A stretch of 6,368 nucleotides of DNA from an uncultured Granulosicoccaceae bacterium (GTDB lineage: Bacteria; Pseudomonadota; Gammaproteobacteria; CALCKW01). The DNA is taken from positions 1-6,368 of the forward strand of contig CALDHJ010000499.1 of assembly GCA_937941555.1 (NCBI GenBank). The letters are read 5' to 3'. A model generated the notes under the pieces. That model saw only the letters and a list, made by a program, of their open reading frames with translations. It had not been told where the DNA came from and did no database searches. Positions 1 to 5,403 of the stretch are shown here, one piece after another. Each line of letters starts with the position of its first letter. The stretch's first letter is position 1. The position numbers were made by a program, and so were the translations under genes.

Positions 1-258
1 ATGGGATATCTCGACACCGTAGAGTTCGCTGACGGTGTCGCTGATCTCGCGTGTGCTGAGCCCCTTGGCGTAGAGGGTGAGTATCTTGTCTTCCATGCCC
101 GCCAACCGCCGTGCACGTTTGGGCACGATCGCCGGTTCAAAGCTGCCATCACGGTCCCGCGGCGTCTCGATATCGAGATTGCCCAACCGAGGTTGCACGG
201 TTTTGCGGCTTTTGCCGTTTCGGGTATTGTTGCGTTGTCCTGCAGGCGTGGCATCAGG
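1..258 (-). pseudogene. IS256-family transposase fragment, N-terminus missing, runs off window
   Basis: Reading the minus strand in the frame whose last codon is bases 3-1 gives a protein fragment typical of IS256 (mutator-type) transposases. It contains RNGKSRKTV (about 222-196), PRDRDGSFEPAIVPK and DKILTLYAKGLSTRDI, followed by ELYGVEISH. In the family these motifs lie in order, roughly 80 residues in from the start and ahead of the DDE catalytic domain, which would lie beyond the window edge. The frame is open only from an in-frame stop at 270-268, has no plausible start before the family motifs, and has no space for the usual N-terminal region or a terminal inverted repeat. I read it as a 5'-truncated remnant. 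Recognisable similarity begins near base 240; 258 is an approximate limit. Whether the rest of the element is intact cannot be seen. Confidence 0.8.
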
Positions 259-260
259 GC

Positions 261-1415
261 TTAGCGTTCACGTCCATCGAGCCCGAGCCCGCGGCCGATG
301 ATTTCTTTCATGATCTCGGACGTGCCGGCGTAGATGCGGCTGACGCGCGCGTCGCGGTAGTGGCGGGTGATTTCGTATTCGTCCATGTAGCCCGCGCCGC
401 CGTGCAGTTGCAGGCACTCGTCCACCACGCGGCCCTCGACTTCGGAGGTGAAGAGCTTCGCCTCAGCGGCGAGGTCCGCGGTCAGCGCACCCTCAAGGTG
501 TTCAAGCACGCAATGGTCGACCAGTGCCCAGGCCGCGTCGAGCTGGGTGCGCATCTCGGCCATCTTGAAACGGGTGTTCTGAAACGCGCCGATGGCCTGG
601 CCAAAGGCCTTTCGCTCGGTCACGAATTCGTGCGTGATCTCCAGTGCCCGCTCGGCACGCGCGGCAAACTGCACGGCGCCGCCCAGGCGTTCCTCTGCGA
701 GGTTCACCATCATGTTGCGAAAGCCCTCGGTGGGCGCACCCAACACGTTGTCTTTGGGCACCACGACATTGTTGAAGAAGAGCTCTGAGGTGTCCTGTCC
801 GTCGAGGCCGAGTTTCTTCAGGTTCCGGCCACGCTCGAAACCCTCGAAACCGCGTTCAACCAGAAAGAGGCCAACACTTTTCTGATTCCCCGATCCGGTC
901 TTCGCCGCCACCACCACCAGATCGGCGAGTTGACCGTTGGAGATGTAAGTCTTGGCGCCGTTCAACAACCAGTGGTCACCCTTGTCTTCCGCGCGGGTCG
1001 AGATCGCCGCGAGATCCGAGCCGGTGCCGGGTTCGGTCATGGCGATGGCGAGGATGCACTCACCGGAACACACACCGGGCAAAAAACGCTGTTTCTGTGC
1101 GTCGGTGCCAAGGCTGTCGATGTAGGGAGCGACGATGCGGTTGTGCAGCGGCATATAAAAGCTGCTGTCGATGCGCGTGAGTTCCTCGGTCAGAATCTGA
1201 TCGAAGCGGAAATCATCGAGACCGAGTCCACCGTAAGCCGGGTCGACGAACATCGCGAGGTAGCCAGCGTCCCCAGCCGCCCGCCAGACGTCGCGGTCAA
1301 CCTGGCCCTCGGACCGCCACCGCTCTGCGTGCGGGGCGACGTGTTCGGCCATCCAGCGCCGCACGCTATCGCGAAAGAGGGTGTGTTCCTCATCGAAGAT
1401 GCGCCGCCGGATCAT
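261..1415 (-). CDS. Acyl-CoA dehydrogenase (long-chain/isovaleryl-type active site)
   Basis: This FAD enzyme family introduces the trans-2 double bond into acyl-CoA, the first step of beta-oxidation, and passes electrons to electron-transfer flavoprotein. The product is 384 residues, normal for the family. The N-terminal helical domain is followed by the flavin/substrate signature AMTEPGTGSDL (125-135), the YISNG segment (157-161), the C-terminal helical domain with ERKAFGQAIGAFQ (267-279), LHGGAGY (337-343) and RIYAGTSEIMKEII (360-373). The medium-chain position for the catalytic glutamate (YEGT) is Ala363 here. Instead NLAEERLGG (238-246) supplies Glu242 before Arg-Leu, as in long-chain and isovaleryl-CoA dehydrogenases. 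The ATG overlaps the upstream stop as ATGA, and GAGGT at 1429-1425 lies 9 bases upstream. It is the last gene of the operon. Substrate chain length or branching cannot be decided from sequence alone. Confidence 0.95.
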   Translation of the reverse strand: MIRRRIFDEEHTLFRDSVRRWMAEHVAPHAERWRSEGQVDRDVWRAAGDAGYLAMFVDPAYGGLGLDDFRFDQILTEELTRIDSSFYMPLHNRIVAPYIDSLGTDAQKQRFLPGVCSGECILAIAMTEPGTGSDLAAISTRAEDKGDHWLLNGAKTYISNGQLADLVVVAAKTGSGNQKSVGLFLVERGFEGFERGRNLKKLGLDGQDTSELFFNNVVVPKDNVLGAPTEGFRNMMVNLAEERLGGAVQFAARAERALEITHEFVTERKAFGQAIGAFQNTRFKMAEMRTQLDAAWALVDHCVLEHLEGALTADLAAEAKLFTSEVEGRVVDECLQLHGGAGYMDEYEITRHYRDARVSRIYAGTSEIMKEIIGRGLGLDGRER

Positions 1416-3559
1416 GCTGCCACCACCTCACTCTTGCGCAGCGCGTCCATCGCGCTGTCCTGCACCGCAAAGCGCGGACCGTGGGCTTCGGCGAGCTGGT
1501 CTGCGCGCACCTTGAAGGCGTCGAGACCGATGCCGCGAATGTACTGCAGGGCGCCGCCGGTGTGCGCCGGGAAGCCGATGGCGTAGATGCCGCCGAGGTT
1601 CGCTTCCATCTCCGAGCGCAGCACACCTTCGTCAAAGCACCGCAGCGTTTCGATCGCCTGGCGGTAGAGCAGGCGCTCGACCGCCTCGTCCACGCTGACG
1701 TCGCGGTTGCCACGGCGAAATTGCGCAAGCCCGTCCCACAGTGACTTGCTGCCGTCTTGCGCGTAGGTGTAGAAGCCGCCACCGTAGCGGCGGCCACCAC
1801 GGCCCATCTCGAGCATCTTGAACGCGACAGCCTGTGTGCCTTCGGCTTCCGCCGGAAAGCCGTTCTCCACGCCCAGTCGCGCATCGAGTGCGGTGTGGGT
1901 GTCGGTCACCTTGCGTGAGAGTTCGAGCGACACCTCGTCGTGCACTGCCAGCGGCCCAACCGGCATGCCGGCGATCCAGGCGGCGCGTTCGATGGCGGCG
2001 GCTGACAAGCCGTCGAGCAGCAGGTGCTGGCCTTCGTCGAGGTAGGTGCCGAACACACGGGATGTGAAAAAGCCGCGGCTATCGTTGACGACGATCGGCA
2101 TGTAGCCGATCTGCTGGACGTAGTCGTAGGCCTTGCGCAAAGTGTCGTCGGTCGTGTGTTCGCCGAGGATGATCTCGACCACTTTCATCTTGTCGACCGG
2201 CGAGAAGAAGTGCAGGCCGATGAAACGCTCGGGTGCCGGGCAACTCGCTGCCAGCAGGGATATCGGCAATGTCGATGTGTTGGAGCCGTAGATGCCGGTG
2301 TCACTCAACTGCGCGAAGGTTTCCGGAATCACCGTCTCCTTGAGCGCAACGTCTTCGAACACCGCTTCGATGATCAGATCGCAACCGGCAAAGTCGGCGT
2401 TGTCGGTGGTGGGCTGAATGCGATCGAGCAGGGCGCCCGCATCGGCCTCGGAGAGCTGACCGCGCGTGACGCGCTTCTCGGCCAGACCGGCCGAGTAGGC
2501 TTTGCCGTGTTCGGCCTTGGCTAGTTCAGTGTCCTTCAACACCGTCGGCAAGCCGCGCGACGCGTTGGCCCATGCGATACCCGCACCCATCATGCCCGCG
2601 CCGAGGACCGCAGTCTGTGACGCGCGCCAGCGATCGCCTTCGGGGCGGACCTTGCCACTCTTGATCGCCTGGTTGCCGAAAAAGAAGGTGGTGATTGCAG
2701 CCTTGGCTTCGGGCGTCGGTGCCAGCGCGCAGAATCCACGGCTCTCGACCCGCAGCGCGGCGTCGAACTGCATGCGCATGGAATTCACGGCCACATCGAG
2801 GATTTTCTCGGGCGCGGGCATCAGACCGCGGGTCTTGTTGACCAGCAGCGCACTCGCCATAGTTGCCACCTGGCGCACCTTGGGCGACACCGCCGCACCA
2901 CCGGGATAGCGAAAGCCTTTCCGGTCCCAGGGTTGCGCATGGGCATCGGGGTTGGCGCGGATCCAGTCTTTGGCCGATACAATCAATTCCTCGGGAGATG
3001 CCGCAACGGCGTCGACCAGACCGGCGCTGAGCGCTTTGGCGGGTTTGAGCTGACGGCCCTCGAGCAGCAGTGGCAGCGCGGCCTCCAGACCGATGAGCGC
3101 TGTCAGGCGCACCACGCCCCCCGCGCCGGGCAAGAGCCCGAGGCCGACTTCAGGCAGGCCGACCACGGCATGCGGCGCATCGAGCACGACACGGTGGTTG
3201 CACGCCAGGCACAACTCGTAGCCGCCGCCGAGCGCGGCCCCGTTGATCGCGGCCACTACAGGCACCGGCAGGCGTTCGAGCTCGCGGTAGGGGCGTTTGT
3301 TGTCTTCAACGTACTGTAGGGTCTCGGCGTTGGCGGCGTCGATCGAGAGAATCAGGTTCAGGTCGCCACCGGCGAAAAACGTTTTCTTGGCCGAGGTGAA
3401 GACCACACCGCTCAGGTTGTCGAGCGCGCGCAGGCGGGAGAGCACCTCGTCCATCGCCGGCACGAAGCGCGCGTTCATGGTGTTGGCCGATTGGCCCTGC
3501 ATGTCGAGGGTGACAGTGACGATGCCGTCGGCGTCCTGTTCGAACTGGTAGTCGCTCAT
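1412..3559 (-). CDS. FadB/FadJ-type enoyl-CoA hydratase / 3-hydroxyacyl-CoA dehydrogenase
   Basis: This bifunctional beta-oxidation enzyme hydrates trans-2-enoyl-CoA and oxidises the (S)-3-hydroxyacyl-CoA to 3-ketoacyl-CoA with NAD+. The product is 715 residues, close to E. coli FadJ (714) and FadB (729). The N-terminal crotonase domain (about 1-200) has the oxyanion segment FFAGGDLN (61-68), NGAALGGGYELCLA (106-119) with Glu115, and GLPEVGLGLLPGAGG (134-148) with Glu137. These match the two hydratase catalytic glutamates. The dehydrogenase domain starts at the NAD-binding VLGAGMMGAGIA (318-329), followed by SNTST (426-430) and GLHFFSPVDKM (448-458) with catalytic His450 and Glu462. Tandem C-terminal dehydrogenase repeats follow, with GRGGRRYGGGFYTY near 586-599. 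The ATG at 3559 starts the crotonase fold directly; a longer upstream reading is not family-like and would overlap the thiolase. It lies 2 bases after the thiolase stop, implying one mRNA and probably a shared complex. FadB versus FadJ assignment is not decidable here. Confidence 0.96.
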   Translation of the reverse strand: MSDYQFEQDADGIVTVTLDMQGQSANTMNARFVPAMDEVLSRLRALDNLSGVVFTSAKKTFFAGGDLNLILSIDAANAETLQYVEDNKRPYRELERLPVPVVAAINGAALGGGYELCLACNHRVVLDAPHAVVGLPEVGLGLLPGAGGVVRLTALIGLEAALPLLLEGRQLKPAKALSAGLVDAVAASPEELIVSAKDWIRANPDAHAQPWDRKGFRYPGGAAVSPKVRQVATMASALLVNKTRGLMPAPEKILDVAVNSMRMQFDAALRVESRGFCALAPTPEAKAAITTFFFGNQAIKSGKVRPEGDRWRASQTAVLGAGMMGAGIAWANASRGLPTVLKDTELAKAEHGKAYSAGLAEKRVTRGQLSEADAGALLDRIQPTTDNADFAGCDLIIEAVFEDVALKETVIPETFAQLSDTGIYGSNTSTLPISLLAASCPAPERFIGLHFFSPVDKMKVVEIILGEHTTDDTLRKAYDYVQQIGYMPIVVNDSRGFFTSRVFGTYLDEGQHLLLDGLSAAAIERAAWIAGMPVGPLAVHDEVSLELSRKVTDTHTALDARLGVENGFPAEAEGTQAVAFKMLEMGRGGRRYGGGFYTYAQDGSKSLWDGLAQFRRGNRDVSVDEAVERLLYRQAIETLRCFDEGVLRSEMEANLGGIYAIGFPAHTGGALQYIRGIGLDAFKVRADQLAEAHGPRFAVQDSAMDALRKSEVVAA
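1425..1429 (-). promoter_or_regulatory. Ribosome binding site of the acyl-CoA dehydrogenase gene
   Basis: The minus strand reads GAGGT here, 9 bases before the ATG at 1415. It lies inside the last codons of the upstream FadB-like gene, which fits translational coupling through the ATGA overlap and supports the chosen start. Confidence 0.65.
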
Positions 3560-3561
3560 GT

Positions 3562-4770
3562 TCAGACCCTTTCGATGATGCTGGCGATGCCCATGCCGCC
3601 ACCGACACACATGCAGATGAGCGCGCGTTTGAGCTGCCGACGCTCGAGCTCGTCGAGCATGGTCGAGACCAGGCATCCACCGGTTGCGCCGAGCGGGTGT
3701 CCCATCGCGATTGCGCCGCCGACCACGTTGAGTTTCTCGTCCGGCACATCGAGGTCGCGTTGCAGCCGCAGGGCAACCGACGCGAAGGCTTCGTTGATCT
3801 CGACGAGGTCGATATCGTCGAGGGTGAGCCCGGCTTTGGCGAGGGCTTTTTGCGCCGCCGGGCCTGGCCCGGTCAACATGATGGTGGGGCAGGTCGCGGT
3901 GAGGGCCGTTGCCAACACCCGGCCGCGCGGCGTGAGCCCGATGTCACGTCCGGCCTGTTCGCTGCCGAGCAGGATCAACGAGGCGCCGTCGACGATGCCC
4001 GACGAATTGCCCGGCGTGTGGACATGGTTGATCGACTCAACGTCGGGGTACTTTTTCAAGGCGACGGCATCGAAGGCCATGTTGCCCATGGCTTCGAAGC
4101 TCGGCTTCAGCGACGCGAGCGTCTGCATGTCGGTGTCGGGCTTGATGAAATCGTCACGTTCGAGGATCGCAATGCCGTTCTCGTCGCAGACCGGCACCAC
4201 CGAGCGGTCGAACCAGCCGCTGTCGCGCGCGTGCGCGGCGCGGCGTTGGCTTTCGACTGCAAACTCATCCACGTCTGCGCGCGTCCAGCCCTCGATCGTG
4301 GCGATGAGGTCGGCGCCGATGCCCTGCGGCACGAAGCCCGTCTGAATCGCGGTCTCCGGGTCCTCGGCGAAGGGCCCGCCGTCTGCGCCCATTGGCACGC
4401 GGCTCATGCTTTCGACGCCACCGGCGCACACCAGGTCTTCCCAGCCACTCGCGACCTTCGCAGCGGCGGTGTTGAAGGTGTCGAGTCCGGAGGCACAAAA
4501 GCGGTTGACCTGGGCCCCGGGGACGCTCTCATCCCAACCCGCTTTCTGCAGCGCGATCTTGGGCAGTACAGCCCCTTGTTCCATGACCGGCGCCACACAA
4601 CCGAGCATGACGTCGTCGACCCGCGCAGTGTCGAGGTCGTGCCGCTGCTGCATCGCCGAGAGCAGGGTGGTCACGAGGTTGATGGGTTTGACTTCGTGCA
4701 GGGTGCCGTCGGCTTTTCCCTTGGAACGGGGTGTGCGGATGGCGTCGTAGATGAACGCGGATTCGGGCAT
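3562..4770 (-). CDS. Thiolase, acetyl-CoA C-acyltransferase (FadA/FadI type)
   Basis: Thiolases of this type cleave 3-ketoacyl-CoA with CoA to acetyl-CoA plus a shortened acyl-CoA, the last step of beta-oxidation. The product is 402 residues, the usual family length. The nucleophile is Cys92 in [11 protein letters not shown] (89-99). The second half holds NEAF (326-329), GHPLGATGG with His358 (357-365), and Cys388 in the terminal CVGGGMG motif (388-394), so all four catalytic motifs are intact. I chose the ATG at 4770 because [18 protein letters not shown] matches the normal thiolase N-terminus. The frame is open upstream to 4908 (a TTG), but those extra residues are not thiolase-like. The ribosome binding site is weak (only a GAG about 12 bases upstream). 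It heads the tight thiolase/FadB-like/acyl-CoA dehydrogenase run. A biosynthetic acetoacetyl-CoA thiolase role is possible but unlikely given these neighbours. Confidence 0.95.
   Translation of the reverse strand: MPESAFIYDAIRTPRSKGKADGTLHEVKPINLVTTLLSAMQQRHDLDTARVDDVMLGCVAPVMEQGAVLPKIALQKAGWDESVPGAQVNRFCASGLDTFNTAAAKVASGWEDLVCAGGVESMSRVPMGADGGPFAEDPETAIQTGFVPQGIGADLIATIEGWTRADVDEFAVESQRRAAHARDSGWFDRSVVPVCDENGIAILERDDFIKPDTDMQTLASLKPSFEAMGNMAFDAVALKKYPDVESINHVHTPGNSSGIVDGASLILLGSEQAGRDIGLTPRGRVLATALTATCPTIMLTGPGPAAQKALAKAGLTLDDIDLVEINEAFASVALRLQRDLDVPDEKLNVVGGAIAMGHPLGATGGCLVSTMLDELERRQLKRALICMCVGGGMGIASIIERV
3567..3572 (-). promoter_or_regulatory. Ribosome binding site of the FadB-like gene
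   Basis: The minus strand reads AAAGGG, 7 bases before the ATG at 3559 and inside the last codons of the thiolase gene. This supports the start at MSDYQF over the longer in-frame reading and suggests that ribosomes finishing the thiolase re-initiate here. Confidence 0.6.
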
Positions 4771-4798
4771 GGCGGATGGCTCGCAGTTGGCTGGGACC

Positions 4799-4835
4799 AC
4801 TGCACCGCGGACGCGTGGGTCGGGCGCGGTGCAGT
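4799..4835 (-). promoter_or_regulatory. 11-bp perfect inverted repeat upstream of the thiolase gene
   Basis: ACTGCACCGCG (4799-4809) and CGCGGTGCAGT (4825-4835) are exact reverse complements separated by 15 bases. The repeat ends 28 bases before the thiolase ATG. In the minus-strand mRNA it would form a GC-rich hairpin in the leader. No U-run follows it, so it is not a standard intrinsic terminator. It could be an mRNA leader structure, a processing site or a binding site for a dimeric regulator; sequence alone does not say which. Confidence 0.45.
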
Positions 4836-4972
4836 CTCCCGCACGATGTGCGATTTCCGGCACCCGATCAAGTGCAAAAACGGGCCAGCCATTGGCAAAT
4901 GGGCTCAAATCGCCTCAGCACTGAGACCCGGATCAGCGCCGGCTCGATGGGCCTTGTCGGCCTGCCCTGTGC

Positions 4973-5302
4973 TCAGTCGAGCGCGGTGCGGTGGTGGTTG
5001 ATGTGGAAGACCGTGATGCCGTGTTTGTCGACCATGCGCATCGTGGCTTCCAGGCTCTCGCGCCGTGCGTCGGACTCGAGCGCGGCGGCGAGCGCCTCGG
5101 GCGAGTCGTAGCCGTGTTGGATCATCAGCAACGACTGCTGCGGTGCCGCAGGCTCGAGCATATCCGGCACATTGATCTGGACGCCGAGACACCCCGGAAA
5201 CCGCCGGATGATCGGCGCCACCGTGGTCGCCATGTAGTCTTGAAACGCGGCCTTGTCGGTGTCCGACAGGTCGCCTTCGAAATAGGCTGTGCGTACGTAC
5301 AT
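4973..5302 (-). CDS. Small protein, probable dimeric alpha/beta-barrel (ABM/EthD-like)
   Basis: The product is 109 residues with no signal peptide or membrane segment, so it is probably cytosolic. It has the rhythm of a ferredoxin-like dimeric alpha/beta-barrel protein: a first strand (MYVRTAYFEG, 1-10), a helix (DTDKAAFQDYMATTVAPIIRRF, about 14-35), PGCLGVQINVP (36-46), a strand SLLMIQHGYDS (57-67), a helix (PEALAAALESDARRESLEATMRMV, 68-91), and a last strand ITVFHINHH (96-104). Proteins of this fold include EthD-like, antibiotic-biosynthesis monooxygenase-like and stress-responsive barrels; His100, His103 and His104 could line a pocket. The specific family and reaction are not recognised. 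The ATG at 5302 is preferred because GAGGA lies 8 bases upstream; a longer frame to 5347 would start inside the operator palindrome. It is first after a putative regulated promoter and 202 bases ahead of the thiolase, so a role linked to acyl-CoA breakdown is possible but unproven. Confidence 0.82.
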   Translation of the reverse strand: MYVRTAYFEGDLSDTDKAAFQDYMATTVAPIIRRFPGCLGVQINVPDMLEPAAPQQSLLMIQHGYDSPEALAAALESDARRESLEATMRMVDKHGITVFHINHHRTALD

Positions 5303-5310
5303 GGCGGGAT

Positions 5311-5315
5311 TCCTC
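5311..5315 (-). promoter_or_regulatory. Ribosome binding site of the small barrel gene
   Basis: The minus strand reads GAGGA, 8 bases before the ATG at 5302. It decides between this start and the longer in-frame ATG at 5347, which would lie within the palindromic operator. Confidence 0.65.
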
Positions 5316-5331
5316 GATTCAGGGGAAACAA

Positions 5332-5347
5332 ATGTTACCGGTAACAT
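5332..5347. promoter_or_regulatory. Perfect 16-bp palindromic operator, LacI-family/GntR-like
   Basis: ATGTTACCGGTAACAT is a perfect palindrome with a central CG step, the hallmark of LacI-family operators. From memory it matches the E. coli gluconate repressor GntR consensus (ATGTTA-N4-TAACAT, often with CCGG in the middle). It lies 30 bases upstream of the small barrel gene start and covers the putative -10 box, so a bound repressor would block RNA polymerase. No regulator gene lies in the window, so the effector is unknown; in the family it is usually a sugar, sugar acid or phosphate derivative. Confidence 0.7.
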
Positions 5348-5360
5348 GGCATCGCATCAA
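5332..5360 (-). promoter_or_regulatory. Putative sigma70-type promoter for the small barrel gene and perhaps the beta-oxidation operon
   Basis: On the minus strand a -35-like TTGATG (5360-5355) and a -10-like TAACAT (5337-5332) are separated by exactly 17 bases. Each matches the sigma70 consensus at 4 of 6 positions. Transcription would start near 5325, giving a short leader of about 22 bases that includes the GAGGA site. The -10 box and most of the spacer lie within the 16-bp palindrome, as expected for a repressed promoter. The call comes from pattern only. Confidence 0.5.
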
Positions 5361-5372
5361 CCGAGTGATGCG
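5353..5372 (-). promoter_or_regulatory. 7-bp inverted repeat overlapping the putative -35 box
   Basis: CGCATCA (5353-5359) and TGATGCG (5366-5372) are exact reverse complements around a 6-base loop. The repeat lies 31 bases after the aminotransferase stop and covers the proposed -35 element. It could be a second regulator site or a weak hairpin at the end of the aminotransferase mRNA. No T-run follows on the minus strand, so a standard terminator is unlikely. Confidence 0.35.
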
Positions 5373-5403
5373 CTTCTGTCGAACATTGAGGGGATGGCCG
5401 CTG

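Noticed and set aside
12..40. 9-bp inverted repeat near the window edge
   Set aside because: It lies within the codons of the conserved transposase segment DTVSELYGVE, so protein constraint explains the bases; it has no T-run for a terminator.
165..178. 14-bp perfect palindrome TCTCGATATCGAGA
   Set aside because: It lies inside the transposase fragment coding for NLDIETP and is away from any promoter-like sequence; probably chance.
111..788. 225-codon plus-strand open frame opposite the acyl-CoA dehydrogenase end and transposase fragment
   Set aside because: It spans the junction of two unrelated minus-strand genes and has no domain-like pattern, so it is a shadow of GC-rich codon use.
930..2524. 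Several plus-strand open frames (930-1586, 1481-1744, 2024-2524)
   Set aside because: All lie opposite the intact acyl-CoA dehydrogenase and FadB-like genes and show no family motifs.
4876..4893. Sigma54-like sequence on the minus strand (TGGCCCGTTTTTGCA)
   Set aside because: The GG and GC elements are separated by 9 bases rather than the required 10, and no enhancer-binding regulator is visible.
4771..4908. 5' extension of the thiolase frame to a TTG at 4908
   Set aside because: The extra 46 residues are not thiolase-like and would place the 11-bp inverted repeat within coding sequence; [14 protein letters not shown] is the normal N-terminus.
3697..5001. 434-codon open frame on the plus strand, antisense to the thiolase gene
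   Set aside because: It lies opposite a thiolase with all catalytic motifs intact. Its predicted protein shows no recognisable domain and is rich in Arg, His, Asp and Gly, typical of antisense frames in GC-rich DNA.
5325..5338. PsrA-like dyad GAAAC-N4-GTTAC
   Set aside because: It has a mismatch in one arm and is overlapped by the perfect 16-bp palindrome, which is the simpler explanation.
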